Shown here piece after piece: positions 21,436 through 34,069 of a stretch of DNA of 64,000 nt. Source of the stretch: Isoetes taiwanensis (taxonomy: Eukaryota; Streptophyta; Lycopodiopsida; Isoetales; Isoetaceae); contig JAJEKV010000002.1 in NCBI GenBank assembly GCA_021234155.1, forward strand, positions 7,147,046-7,211,045. The letters run 5' to 3'. Below the pieces are notes generated by a model. It was not told where the DNA came from and ran no database searches. It saw nothing but the letters and a program-made list of their open reading frames with translations. Numbering within the stretch: the stretch's first letter is position 1; each line of letters begins with the position of its first letter. The position numbers and the translations under genes are program-made.

Positions 21436-21666
21436 TTATAATACCCACGTTGTGTCTTCCACAAGCAAGTGTTTCCACTCGACCAAGTACTGAAGAAATT
21501 CAGACCTTCTTGTTTTTTTAAACGCTTTGTCAAGAATCAACTCCGAAACTATTTCAATTTGTTCCTCAATCATCTCCAACAAGGTTGGAGTCTCCAAACC
21601 CTCCTCTGGGTTTGGAGTATGCCTCTTAAGTAGGCTCAGTGGAAGACCACAAGGATGGAATAACAA
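21436..21666 (-). pseudogene. Ty3-gypsy integrase C-terminus with chromodomain, fragment
   Basis: The minus-strand frame of 76 codons ends with FLQYLVEWKHLLVEDTTWV. This matches the chromodomain consensus (YLVKWKG-x-x-x-EDATWE) carried by plant chromovirus integrases. The preceding PNPEEGLETPTLLEM resembles the linker that joins the integrase to the chromodomain. In these elements the chromodomain directs integration to particular chromatin. No reverse transcriptase or integrase core was found nearby, so only the 3' end of a polyprotein survives. Confidence 0.6.
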
Positions 21667-22782
21667 TGCAGTGGTGGGATCAATCTTGGTTTTCTTGCAT
21701 TTGTGTTATAACCTAGGATCATTTCAAGTAAGGCTTGTTGAGCGTATGAGAGTAATTGCCAGCAGAATGTCAAAGTGGTATGGATTGGACTGCTAAAAAT
21801 CTAAGACAGTTATGCAGCGGCAAATTCAAAGAGTAGAAAGAGGAAAAATCATGTGGGCATGTGGAATCTACAGGAAAGGCTGATTTTTCCCTTGGAATGG
21901 TCGTTTTGAAGAAGGGATATTTTGAGACATGCAAGGGCCGATTTACCCCGGGAATGAAAGAATCTGAGACGGTTGCACCAAATTTTGGAGCTATCAAATT
22001 GGGCTCAGATCCATAATGAAGTAGGTCGAAATATGTAAAACTTCAGAAAGCCAGAATCAAATTGGAAAAAAGGGCTCCTCCATTGGTTACTTCTATTCGT
22101 TTTGTTGTCTGATTTGTTATTTTATTTCTGTTATGCTTGTCTATTGTTAACAAAGGTATTTAATGTTAAATAAATATACAAGGAGGCCATAAGTGAAACA
22201 TCAAAGTATAAGATGGGGGGATCTACCGCATGCCATCCACCAAGTAAGCCTGGCAAGCTGCAAGTGATTTGGAAAAATACAAGGGTCGGAAATATGTAAG
22301 AACTTGCATTGCTTTGGAATAAAATGTAATAAATATAATGTGTAATTTATTAAGATTAATAAGTCTAGAAATGAAATTGGTATTTCTTGGCTTTTGTAGA
22401 CAGGGTCTAGTCTAGGGATCAGCTAACAGATGTTATATGCAGTTAGCTCATGAGATGGTATGGATTTTTAAGCTAGAAGTGTGTGAATTGGGAACTCGCA
22501 TTAGATGCGCTATTAAATTGGAAACTACGGGGTTTTAATATGGAATATTAAAACCATAGCTAATTATTATTTGTAAATATGGAGATGGAGTTATGCTAAG
22601 GAATAACCTCGTGTAGATACTGGACATAGAAGGTCGTTCGACATCAAGGGTAATTAAGGTAATATGTGTGATAAGAGATTGAGTTTGGTCCAAGAGAGCT
22701 ATAGAAAGCCTACGGGGAAGCTTCTAGGACATGGTGACATTGCTAGGATACATAAATATATAAAGTGTGAATTAATTTATGA
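21667..22782. other. Region with no recognisable gene
   Basis: AT-rich sequence between the chromodomain scrap and the LINE tail. No conserved frame or repeat was recognised. Confidence 0.45.
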
Positions 22783-25110
22783 ATAAGAATAGAATAGAAT
22801 AGAATAGAATAGGGTTTTTATCGTCCATAGAGACCAATTGGCCTACGGGATCCAAACAGAAGGTGCAGCAAGGGTATTACTATCCAAATTAACCCCCCCT
22901 CCCCCCCCGCCCCGAAGGGTTGTTTAGGAAAAAAACCGTGACAGGAATAGGTTTGCTGTCAAACTGTACAAATACAAATACAAATATATATCATGGGGAA
23001 AAGAAATATATACACGTATCAGGTAAGTGCCCGAGGACCGAGCTGATCTCGACGATCCATGATCTCTTGAAGGTACGATCCCAACCTCCGTACCGAGCCC
23101 GTGCTCAACATCTCGTCGCGAGGGTTTGGCGAATCGGACCATTTCGAAAGATAGCGTATCCGAATGTCATCATAGGCCGGACAACATGAAGGGTGTGCAA
23201 TGTTGTTAAGTACGTCAAAATCCGTACGTTTAAAAAACGTTTTTTAAGATTTTTTGAAGATTTTTAAAATTTTTGAAAAAAATCTTTAAAAACATATTTT
23301 ATATAAAATACGTTAAAAATCTTTAAAATACGTTAAAAATCTTTAAAATCTTTAAAATCCTTAAAAATCTTTAAAAATCTTTCAAAATCCTTAAAAATCC
23401 TTAGACTGTGATTTTTTTTAATCCAAATATATGATATTCTTGAACTTATTTATCTTTGTATACAAAATTCTTATACTTCTTAACCTTTATAATAATGTTT
23501 TTCTGAACTTTCTTAAGAGTTGCATGGCAAAACAACTATGATATCTTTGTACTTGGACTTAATAGTTTCTAATAGTAGCATAAGCTTCTGATTTACTTGT
23601 TGGCATGCTACGTCTTATAACTTGTAACAAAAATGTGCATTTTAGCAGTAGCAAATATGTCCAATAAAGCAGTGCAAAGAATGTAAAATTTTTTTATTTT
23701 TTATTTTTTGGCCATACCAAATCATAAAAATCCTTTAAAAAACGTGAGGATTTTTTTAGAAGTACTTTAAAAATAAAAAACGGGTTTTTTAACAACATTG
23801 AGGGTGTGGCATTCGTCTTCCAAGCTCCAACCTGGCAGTGTTGACAAAACCTCTCCTGACACGGCTCCCCAATCCATCTCCCCATCTCAATATGGAGATG
23901 GTGTGCACCTGTGCAAATAGGCAATGGCTCTGCGCTTTTTCATGGGTAGATGAGTGCGCAGGTAGCATTGCAGGCTCTGCCCCAACATGGATTTACATGG
24001 CATTAATAATGTGTCGTCTTGACCTGTTCGAAGGTGCTGGCATCCCATAGCTTGCCGAAAGGTGCATCGCCTCGAGATGCGGGCGACCTGCCTCGTTTGC
24101 TTTCGGATGCACCTGTGCTCCTGCACATTCCATCTGGCCAGCCACTGAGCTCTCTTTTCCCCCCAGCAAGCGTTTAGGCATTGAGGCCCCATTGCCACAG
24201 TGTAAGCGAGGTTAGGGAGACGAGTATCGTCTATGCTGACCACCTTCTAGAAGTAGACGATGTGGCTGTCAAGGGCCCCCCTTTGAAGAGGCAAAAAACC
24301 TATTTCCTATAACAGTATCTGGTATGGGACTGTGGACTTCACCCCCAGGGCCCGTGCCAAGAAAGCTTTATGCACCTGCCTAAGTCATTCCAAGTGGCGA
24401 GGGAAATCACTGGGCCCCAGACCTCGACCCCATACAAAAGCACAGGTTCTACTAGCACCTTGAATAGGTGCGATTGGTGGGCCTAATCATACAATTCTGC
24501 CTTGTGGCTATTGTTATGCATTGCATAGAGTGCCTTCCAACTTGCTGCGGCTCGCAGCTTGATGGAATTGTCCCAGTTCATGGCCGACAGGAACTCCACC
24601 CCAAAATATTTGTAAGCGGACACTACTTCAACATTTTGGCCACGATAAGTGAGGGTTGGGGCACTTGGCTGGCATGCAGACGATACGAGAACTACCTTGG
24701 TCTTGACTAAGTTGACGCATGTCAGTCACCTGGCAAAATGTGTCCTGTGCATTGAGATGGCGTTGCATGTCTGCCTGAACGTGTGTTAGGAGGTCCACAC
24801 CATCAACATAGATCAGTTGCCTAGTGATATGGTGTAATAGTTGAGCCCCAGTGCCTCCATTATCAGCGAGCCATCTCTCCAGATGATCAATATATATGCC
24901 AAATAGTGTGGGAGAGAGAGGGCATCCCTGGCGGACCCCAATACTGCTCTCGAATGGTTGGCCCGCCGGTTGCAACTGGCCTGTGCATATCTCATATAAC
25001 CTGTACACCGCGTTCTACAGTTCGGCAGGGACGTCTAGCTGCTGCAATCCTCGGGGAGTTCACCTCTTTGTTAGGGGCATATGGCATGTGCGTGCTTCAG
25101 GTCGAAAGAA
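22783..25110 (-). mobile_element. LINE, minus strand, interrupted by a MITE
   Basis: The 3' tail (TTCTA units on the minus strand, 22783-22812) abuts the same conserved LINE 3' end found at 3229 and 33130. Reverse transcriptase pieces lie at 24630-25110: a decayed FDLKHAH region, LQQLDVPAEL, LYEICTG, SIGVRQGCPLSPTLFGIYID, and a catalytic box mutated to YVDGVDLL from YADDVDLL. The Cys/His-rich C-terminus is at 23810-24240. A 603-bp hAT-like MITE (23198-23800) splits the 3' region. It is inactive: stops, frameshifts and loss of a catalytic Asp. Confidence 0.8.
23198..23800. mobile_element. hAT-like MITE inside the LINE
   Basis: Terminal inverted repeats CAATGTTGTTAA (23198-23209) and its complement (23789-23800) bound an AT-rich 603-bp insertion without coding capacity. 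Flanking AGGGTGTG is repeated at 23190-23197 and 23801-23808, an 8-bp target duplication. An 8-bp duplication with CA-x-x-G termini is the hAT signature. Removing the insertion restores the LINE sequence (AAGGGTGTGGCATTCG), compare 2919-2936. Confidence 0.85.
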
Positions 25111-25163
25111 ACCCCTATGTATACAGCTTGCCCTCCATAGAAACCCCTATGTATACAGTCTTG

Positions 25164-26747
25164 TGTTATCGAAGCAGAACACCCGATTCCATACTTTTAC
25201 AACGAGTCTAAGCACAATTTACTCTACCCTTAACCTTATTTTTACGTCCAGTATTTATTCATGTAGCCTACTCTCTACCTTACATTTACATCCAAGCTAC
25301 AAATGTTACAAGCTTCACAAGTTTTGTCGATTATGCTAAAGTCATATTAGTTGAACTTGATTTTGCCCAAAAATTGCACATTTGGGATTTCATTTGTGAC
25401 CGCGGAGCAGCTGCAGAGGACCGTGTGGGTGGATGTGTGCATCTTACACCTTATGCCATGAGGATTATTAATGTTAGGAAAGATACATAAGTTAAAGAGC
25501 AATGAAACTAAAAATGCCCTATCATACTTTAAGCAACATCTAAAACAACAAAAACAAGGATTCGATAATGAGGTTCGCAACATCATCAAGAATTATCTTT
25601 AAATAGTATCAGTGAAGAATATACAACCCAAACATCCATTCACAAATCCCTTCAATACTGAAGCAGACTCTAGAGCTATTGAGCCCAGATCATCTAAGCC
25701 CAAATCATCTGCTTGAATAAGTCGATATTTCTGCTAAATGATAATGCTAATTGATATAATCTATGCTTCCATTTAATTTCCTAGTCTTCTATCATCTCTT
25801 TTTGGAGCATAGTAACTATGTATAACGTGCTTCTCTGCTACAAATGCAGATTCCCAAATCTAAACATACTGGTAGTTGTGGCTTCCAAAATGCCATGTTC
25901 TGTTGTCACTGTTATTATGGTGTACTTATGGTCTTACTGCAAAGTGGTAATTCAGTCTCCAACTTATTCTAGAAAACACGTGTAAATATAGTTCTACATT
26001 CCAGCCCATGAGACAACCTATACTGGGCATAAATTCAATACATATACACCTGGCATTACCACTTTAATCTTCAATACAAAAAAAAATTAATCCTTGTATC
26101 TGTTTGATGGTGTATATTCTACAAATGCCTTGAAATCCCTTGAAACCACTTAGACAAAAATATTGAGCAATTTGTATAAACCTTGTTCAAGGCATGCTAG
26201 TAACTGGACCTAAATATACAGACTAAACATGAGAAGGACCTCCTTGAAGTCCTCATCTCAGACCATAATATAACTTCATCCTGTAGGAATCTAATCCAAA
26301 AGATGCATATTTTATAACGAACAACATTATCTCACTCTGCTTCAAGGAATATACTCTGCAAACAAAAATAATGAACTATGAATATATTGTAAGGGAATAA
26401 ATATAGACTAACAAATGCATTTCAAAAAAAGAAAAAGGGATAATGGTATGAAAAAACCATGAATAAAAATCTATTATAACTGTCTTAGAGAGCTATGTGA
26501 GTGCAGAGAAACTTTTTTGGATCCCAAAGAATGAGAGGCGACAAAAGACCAAATATACTACAATGCATCACTGTTGTTGTATCAGTTAGAAAGAAACCAC
26601 ATTCTAGAGCTTATACAGCATGTTGTTATGCTGCAAGCTTTTTCATCGAGTATTTCTCAAGCTACCAATAAATTAGCCAACCCAAAACACTTATAAAGCA
26701 AAAAGTGAAGTATAACATTGTCCGCACTTGTTCTCTTTTTCTTGCTT
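25164..26747. other. AT-rich region with no recognisable gene
   Basis: No exon, RNA gene or transposon was recognised. At its left edge an AAACCCCTATGTATACAG word is duplicated (25110-25158). Confidence 0.45.
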
Positions 26748-26918
26748 CTACTGATGCAAGGCTTCCAGGTTTATGTTCTGCCCCTTGACTTCAACTTCCA
26801 GCTTTCTTGATATGTGTTTAATAGCTTGATACTCCGACATCTTCTCTTTGTGTAAATGCATGACTTCAATAGCCACATCCTCAACTTCCAGTCTTTCCAG
26901 CGCTCCCTCATCGGAAAC
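26748..26918 (-). pseudogene. Unrecognised exon with a stop codon
   Basis: On the minus strand a possible acceptor (CATCCAAG before GTTTCC) opens a frame of 56 codons that ends at a TAG. The peptide is highly charged and probably helical, with phrases such as RLEVEDVAIEVMHLHKEKMS and HISRKLEVEVKGQNINLEAL. It reads like the last exon of a conserved protein. It does not match the GH3 enzyme whose exons lie just upstream, and the splice phase does not fit either. Family not recognised. Confidence 0.35.
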
Positions 26919-27164
26919 CTTGGATGAACTTCAACCATAATAATAATTATTTGCCTATAATTGTTCAAAAGTCTTTCCTATGTGCAATGAGGCATAGAAA
27001 ATTGATGAATTCTATTTTGCATGATAACAATTTATCTGAATAAAAAACATGTACAGAAGCATGAACAGGCAGAACAAAATTAACCTGATTCGTATAAAAC
27101 ATGCATAACATTTTATTCAAGGCAAATCAATATTAGTGGCAACAGCACCAGAAGTAGGAAATAC

Positions 27165-28520
27165 CTGGACTGTGCTCTCCATAAATAATGCTTGCAATGG
27201 CTTCTCCGCTAGCTTCACCAGGGTATTCAACCCATAATATACTTGATATATGAGGATCATGTTTGGCAAAGGACACATCAATTGGGCCACTAGATATAAT
27301 CACAAGAACTACAATTCCAGAAGCAGCAGCAGCAACATTAGACACTAACTGTTGTTGATATCCAGGAAGTAGCAAGCTCATTCTGTCTTTTTCTTCTGTC
27401 TCCTGATCTATGGTTATACCCATAAACAGAACAACAACATAGGCATTCTTAGCTGCTTCAACGGCAGACATGGACATGTTATCATCCTTGCATTCCACAT
27501 TTGAACATCCAAAAATGAAAGTCACAGGACCATATTTCTGCATTCCTTCAAGTGGTGTTGTGAATTTGCATGATTTGCCTGCAGTACAGGATTACAAGAC
27601 TATTTCAGCTTCTGTCTAAAACAAATTTTTTCAGACAACTTGAACAACTATCCATATTCTAAAGCTTCAATAGGCTAGATGCATGAGTTGCCAATGGTGC
27701 TAGAAATAATCACAACCCCTAAGAAAAATGCCAAAACTTTGCTAAAGCAGCGATAAAAGATGGAGTCTTAACCAACAACAATGTCTGTATATGGGTTAAC
27801 TATCAAACAGATTTAATTACGTCAAATAATAAGTCATGAGCCTCTAATGGTGGAAAATCATTTCTAACATGTCTATTTTTTTCTGTATGTCATAGTATCT
27901 GGACGACAACATATTTTAGTGTGATGCAACACGTAAGATTTTCTTATATCAATATGTGACATATGTAAATGGCAGGTTTACCAGCATAATATCAAGCATT
28001 GCACGTGATGCATTAACATGCGGACCAATGAGAACTATGGCCTTCTTCTTCTCTTGGGATAAAGGTAGTGCACCATGCTCGTTCTTTAAAAGCACAATTC
28101 CTTGCAAAGAAGCTTCCAGAGACAACTGTTGATGCATCTCTGAGCAAACATCCGCTGGGCCAAGTCTACCATATAAATTACTCACTCCATCAAACATGCC
28201 AAGCCTCATCTGAACTGTGAAGAGATTCAAGAGAGCATGATCGATGTTTGACTCTATCACCCTACCCTCTTCAATTGTATGTTCTGTGTACAGCAAAGAC
28301 GTTCCACAATTAAGATCAAGACCTGCGGAGGTAGCTCTATGCTCATGTCAAATAATGATACACCAATGCAAATCAAATGGCTTTCCAACTAGGTCAGCAT
28401 ACCTACTAACAGTATATCTGCAAATGCTTCTTCTGGAGTCCGTGTATAGTTATAGAACTCGAAAATGAGGGCCACTGCATCACAGTCAGAAACAATGTAC
28501 TTGCCATAATAACATGTATT
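27165..28520 (-). pseudogene. GH3 beta-D-xylosidase-like gene, C-terminal exons only
   Basis: Three minus-strand exons with good junctions encode the middle and C-terminal part of a plant cell-wall GH3 beta-xylosidase/arabinofuranosidase. Exon a (about 28403-28520) reads YYGKYIVSDCDAVALI and TRTPEEAFADILLV and includes the nucleophile Asp of the SD motif. Exon b (27982-28322) reads GLDLNCGTSL, MRLGMFDG and QGIVLLKNEHGALPLS. Exon c (27165-27578) reads GKSCKFTTPLEGM, FIFGCSNVECKDDN and ILWVEYPGEASGEA. The a-to-b junction restores LLVGLDLNCG in frame. The N-terminal half and the final exons are missing; a LINE begins about 300 bp beyond the 5' end. The N-terminal part of exon a has lost the usual WGF-x-GY context. 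It is best read as a truncated pseudogene. Confidence 0.75.
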
Positions 28521-29619
28521 AACTCCACTTCTGTTCTAGAGATTTTCTGAGCTCTGCTCTATTCATATTTAAGCTCAAAAAGCTTAGAAACATGTCACTT
28601 CATGAAAGTACAACAGAAAAAAGAAGATAATGATGAAAAAAGATGCTAGAATTATCAGATCCTTACAAAAAATGACTGCCAAAACATCAGTCAAGAGGAC
28701 ATGTCTTGCAATGATGATTGATGCTAAAATATGCAGTTTGAGTGGCATTATGAATAAAAACCTTATATCAAAGCAGCTGCAAAAATGATAAATGTAATAG
28801 ATGTGCACATGGTTTTAAGCATGATGATATTAAGTAGGATAGATGTGCTGGACTTTGCAAAAGCTTTCGACACGGTACCTCGGGAAAAGTTGTGGGCGAG
28901 ATTGCACCATCTGGGGCTCCCTGTGGATCTGCGCCGAACCAGCAGATTAATGTTGTATCACGAGTCTTTGCCGCAGACGCCGCATGCAACGGAAGGACGG
29001 TCATTCAAGCGGCATTGGAGTTAGGCAATGTTGTCTCTCTCACCCACACTCTTTGGACTTTACATTGACCGGTTGGAAGCCCGGCTTCTTTGCCAATGGG
29101 GGACGGTATACAGCTCTTGCACCAGGTCATCCGGCAGCTCATCTATGCGGATGATGTGAACCTCTTGGCCCATACACCAGAGGGGATGCAGGCACACCTA
29201 GATACCCTAGACACATTCTGCCAGATGACGGACATGCGTGTCAACCTGGCCAAGACTAAGGTGGTCCTCATATCCTCCTCACGTCATCCAGCACCTCCGG
29301 CGCTCACTTATCAGGGGCAGATGGTAGAGGTCACACCCAGCTACAAGTACCTGGAGTGGAAATTTCCGTCCTCAATGTATTGGGATGCATCCATTCGCCT
29401 TCGGGTGACCGCAGGTTGGAAGGCGTTATGCATAATGCAAAACAATAGTCCGAGTAGGCTGTATGGCCCGGGGCCACCAGTCACATTTGTTCCGGGCACT
29501 GGTGGAGCCAGTTCTTCTGTATGGGGTCGAGGTGTGGGGCCCAGTGGTGTTTTTGGCGACTTGGAACGACTTGGAGCAGGTCCAGAAGGCATTTTTGACA
29601 CGGACACTTGGGGTCAAGC

Positions 29620-32265
29620 TGATATGGTGGCGCTCGGGGGAGTGGTTGTCGGGAGCAAGAGTATGAGATAGATAGATAGTATTTCTATAGATGTTTATGT
29701 CAACCCTTGGACCCAAGTATCTTAGTGAATATACAATAAGCTAAGTTAGCAATTATCCTTAGCTAGACCATTGGGGGATATTTTTATCTAATATAAGATA
29801 GGACAAGTTATAAACCATAAACTAATCTAAGAACCTTAGAAAAGATAGTAAACTATTATTATAGTTAAGAGAGGTAGGCATCTATTATATCTATGGGCAT
29901 AAAGGTGTACTTTTAATGTTAAAAAGGGACTTGGGCTAAATATAAGGACGTCATTCAAGTAAGGCTTATTAAGGGATACCTTTATCTTTTGTAAGGAAAG
30001 TGAATGTTGCAAGAGTAAGCGTATGTGAGGGCAAAGCTTGTTCCTATTTCAATTGAACATCTAAGCCAAATCCTAAGCCTAGCCTATTCCTCAAATTTAT
30101 GTTTTTGCTACAAAGGATTTGTAGTGGCTAACCTGCGTTATTTCCTTTCTTTGGAAGTCTCTTGCTCAAGGACAACCCGGTTGGGTGGTGAGCTTACCCG
30201 GAAGGGTGGATTTATGCTTACTTGACTTGTTTCTTGACGATTGTTTTTGCAGTAGATCTTTGGAGACTAGCTAATCAGATCAATTGGTATCGAGCCAAGT
30301 TTAGATTTCTCTTGGAGCACGTGTGTGTTTTCATTTTGTTCATTTTGAGTGAATGAGTAAGAACTAATCTAATTGCTCTATTAGAAATATTTTGGTATTT
30401 GTTTGAGCAAAATTAAAAGCCTTGAAGAAGTAAGACTAGGTCTCGAGGAATGTAACTAGAATTGTAGATGGCGTAAGAGCATTAACTTTTTTTTTTTTTT
30501 GCATGGGGTTCTACCTCCAAAAGATTTAAGGTATTGGTGAATCTCGGCCAAAATCAAAGCCTGAAAGACGTGCTGGGAAACAATGCTAGTTATGAGCCAG
30601 CTTATGAAGAACTGAGAAAATCATAGGTCGCTTGGAACATGAAGCGATTGGTTAATATGAAATAATTGCAGAGCATAACTTGGTATAGAAGTTTAATGAA
30701 TATGGAAATAGGTCGTGCCATGGTGTCTCCCTAGGTTGTGATTGATTAGATCTTCATAAGTATCTGCATTTCATTTGAAGCCATTGATAAACCATTTCAA
30801 GCCTTACTGTGGGTATGCTAAAAGAAAAATCATTTGAGGATATGTTGGTAAAGAAATGTACCATTTGGTCATTGAATTCTCTAGGTTATTAATATGTAAG
30901 ACATGAACCTATGTAGGCGATACATGCAATTGTTGGTATAATCCAAAGAACCATAGCATTTGGTTGGGTTTGTAGGTTCTAATGTCATGATTGAGTTTTT
31001 CGCAGGACATAGAAATTGTCATGCAGGGAATTATTTTGGGAGATATTCTTACCTTCTTATTGGCACATGAGCAACCTAAGTTTTAGGCGTTTGTAGCTAT
31101 AAGGTAAACGGATATTTGAGTTACATTTGCCTTAGGGAAATTCAAGGTGGAAGTATAAGGTGTTCTTTTCTTTGTGTAATATATAGTAAGTCCTGAGGCA
31201 ACTAACATGTGTTTGCAAACATAATAGTTGGACTTGAAAATTTTTTGCCCTAAAAATTTGGACTTGAAAATTTTTAGCCTAAAGGAATTTGGGATTTGGA
31301 AAATTTTTAGCCTAAAAAGGGTTGGACTTGGAAAATTTTTAGCCTAAAGGGGCTGGACTTGAAAATTTTAGCCTAAAAAAATTTTGGACTCGAAAAATTT
31401 TAGCCTAAAAATTTGGACTTGAAAATTTTAGCCTAAAAAATTTGGACTCGAAAATTTTTGACCCTAAAAGGTTTGGGCGTGAAAATTTTAGCCTAAAGGT
31501 TTGGACTTGACCATTTCGATTGTGGGTTGCAAGCATGGACTTGGTTGTATTAATTTGCCATATAATTCTTGATCGAGGACGATCAATCCCAAGAAGGGAA
31601 GGAATTGATATGGTGGCGCTCGGGGGAGTGGTTGTCGGGAGCAAGAGTATGAGATAGATAGATAGTATTTCTATAGATGTTTATGTCAACCCTTGGACCC
31701 AAGTATCTTAGTGAATATACAATAAGCTAAGTTAGCAATTATCCTTAGCTAGACCATTGGGGGATATTTTTATCTAATATAAGATAGGACAAGTTATAAA
31801 CCATAAGCTAATCTAAGAACCTTAGAAAAGATAGTAAACTATTATTATAGTTAAGAGAGGTACGCATCTATTATATCTATGGGCATAAAGGTGTACTTTT
31901 AATGTTAAAAAGGGACTTGGGCTAAATATAAGGACGTCATTCAAGTAAGGCTTATTAAGGGATACCTTTACCTTTTTGAAAAGTGAATGTTGCAAGAGTA
32001 AGCGTATGTGAGGGCAAAGCTTGTTCCTATCCCAATTGAACATCTAAGCCAAATCCTAAGCCTAGCCTATTCCTCAAATTTATGTTTTTGCTACAAAGGA
32101 TTTGTAGTGGCTAACCTGCGTTATTTCCTTTCTTTGGAAGTCTCTTGCTCAAGGACAACCCGGTTGGGTGGTGAGCTTACCCGGAAGGGTGGATTTATGC
32201 TTACTTGACTTGTTTCTTGACGATTGTTTTTGCAGTAGATCTTTGGAGACTAGCTAATCGTATCA
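29620..32265 (+). mobile_element. Non-autonomous LTR retrotransposon (TRIM/LARD-like)
   Basis: Two LTRs, 29620-30282 and 31606-32265, start TGATATGGTGG and end ATCA. They differ at roughly ten positions by eye, so insertion was recent. A 5-bp target duplication CAAGC lies at 29615-29619 and 32266-32270. The primer-binding site TGGTATCGAGCC (30285-30296) sits two bases after the 5' LTR and fits initiator-Met tRNA with one base missing. A purine-rich tract (AAGAAGGGAAGGAAT) abuts the 3' LTR. The 1.3-kb interior has no gag or pol, so it must borrow enzymes from a relative. Confidence 0.9.
31229..31512 (+). repeat. Minisatellite in the LTR element interior
   Basis: Roughly ten imperfect units of GGACTTGAAAATTTTAGCCT followed by a variable A/G-rich spacer (23-35 bp each). 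They lie close to the 3' LTR, so they would be in the element's RNA. Confidence 0.8.
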
Positions 32266-33185
32266 CAAGCCCTCAGTTCCATATCAGATCTTGTTGCAGG
32301 AGACAGGATTCATGCCCCTGCAACATGCGGCCCTTGATAGACACATTGTTTATTTCCAGAAGGTGGCCATCATGGGCGACACTCGGCTCCGCGACTTGGC
32401 TTCTTTGTGGCTGATGAGCCCGCAATGACTTCGGGGCTTGTTGGAAGGACAAAGAGAGCCCGGCTATGGGCGCTACGGAATGTAGAGGCACATAGGTGCG
32501 CCCAGTGCACAAGGCGCCCGGAGGATAGATAGATTTGAGGGGTACTTGGACTCTTGTTTTCGGGAAGCTCTGGGACCACAATGCTCTGGATCAGGTAAAG
32601 ATGGCACACTACAAGTAGCACATAAACCCCACCCTGGTTCGAGGCCCACAACTCTACTGCGTTCTCGATTTGCCCATAAGAGGCGCATATAGGATCATCG
32701 CGTCCATTGACAGGGGCCCACCATCTTACCCGGCTTGAGACGGTCGGTGGATTGGAGAGCCGCCCCAGGATAGGCTTTGTCAATATTGTTACTGGGGGTT
32801 GTTGAGGATGAAAGCCATGCCTTCCGAGTGTCCGACCTATAGTCGTCCGGGCTCACTACGCCCTCTTGGTGCGACCTGGTCTGCCACATTACGAGCTACT
32901 CAGTATGCCGTCAGTTCGATCCCTTGGCTCCTACCTCCAGGAGGTTTTGGATCTGCGGACTCACCTCTGTCCCCGTGCGCCTACCTGAGGTGCCGGGAAT
33001 TCATGTGTATATGTATATTTGTGCGGTGCCGGCAAGCAGTTTGTTGTCGCGACGGTTTTTCCCTCGTAAGGGGGGTTTTTTAATCCGGGTAGCAACGGGC
33101 TTGCTGCACCCGTGTAATTTGGGTCCCATAGGCCGATTGGCCTCCGCGGACGATAAAAGAACCTTCCTTCCTTCCTTCCTAAAGC

Positions 33186-34069
33186 ATGTTATATACAAAT
33201 AGAATTTGTGTAATTTTATGTCTCCTTGTATAGATGTGAGATCTTACCTAACAAACGGGATTTATGAAAGATCCACCAACACTGTATCTTTGCATCAATG
33301 CTCGGAGGTCCTTTCTACACGAACACACTGCTATTTATTACACGGCAAATGTTGTGAATGCCATTCAAGGCAGAATTTGCCTCAGTTATGCTAATCAGAT
33401 ATGGGAGCAACAACCCCATCTTGTGTGTTTATCTATGAAAATAACAGTGCAAATAAAGACTAACATGTGTATCTGTAAAATCATGCTTGAATATCAAATG
33501 CCAGATTACATAAGACTCTTGAATGTCTTGAAAATCTGTCTGTTAGGAGCCAGCATGGCAAAATGGCACTTGGCTCTTATTAAATACTGTCTGCCGAGTC
33601 TGGCCTTCCATACACAGAAGTCGACTTTGGCATACATCTAAAGGCGTAAGCAAATCGGCCTTAGTGCGTATCAGCCATTTCCACCTTAAAACATAATGTA
33701 TGGCTTCCATTTTCTTGTTGGATCTAGATTGTGAAGCTAGCTTTCCGGGCATTTGTCTGTCGATCAAGCTCATGAGTCGTTTATCCATTGAATCCGACAA
33801 AAGGCATATCCGAAAATACCTCAAAACAGGACAAAAAAAACCTCAAGGGATTATCTCTTAAACGTATATCTGGCAGCAAGGATTCCCAGCCCTCAAAACG
33901 TATTTTAACCCCTTAGCTGATCCAAGAAAACCCTCCCGGAACCGTGAAAATGTTTACACCTGAGGCGCCAAAACGTAAGAGATACCACATGTATACGTAC
34001 ATTTCATTTTCTAAAAATCCCTTCTCCGTCCACGCACATATATTCTACGGAATACATGTGTGAACCCCC
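33186..34069. other. Region with no recognisable gene
   Basis: Only short frames without recognisable families. No further GH3 exon was found here, so the xylosidase 5' half is not simply displaced by the LINE. Confidence 0.45.

Larger units (their letters stand above)
28845..33185 (+). mobile_element. LINE, plus strand, split by an LTR element
   Basis: 5'-truncated LINE. The reverse transcriptase starts at LDFAKAFDTVPREKLWARL (28850), loses frame, then continues QLLHQVIRQLIYADDVNLLAH (29110-29175, catalytic YADD kept) and VNLAKTKVVLISSSRHP. At 29619 the frame is broken by the LTR element 29620-32265 and resumes at 32271. The Cys-rich C-terminus and 3' UTR follow. The 3' end (ATAGGCCGATTGGCCTCCGC, then GACGATAAA) matches the other LINE copies, but the tail is TTCC units (33163-33180) instead of TTCTA. 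It is therefore a related but distinct subfamily. Confidence 0.8.

Noticed and set aside
26748-26918. Last exon of the GH3 enzyme
   Set aside because: The peptide is unrelated to the GH3 C-terminus and its phase does not match the donor at 27165.
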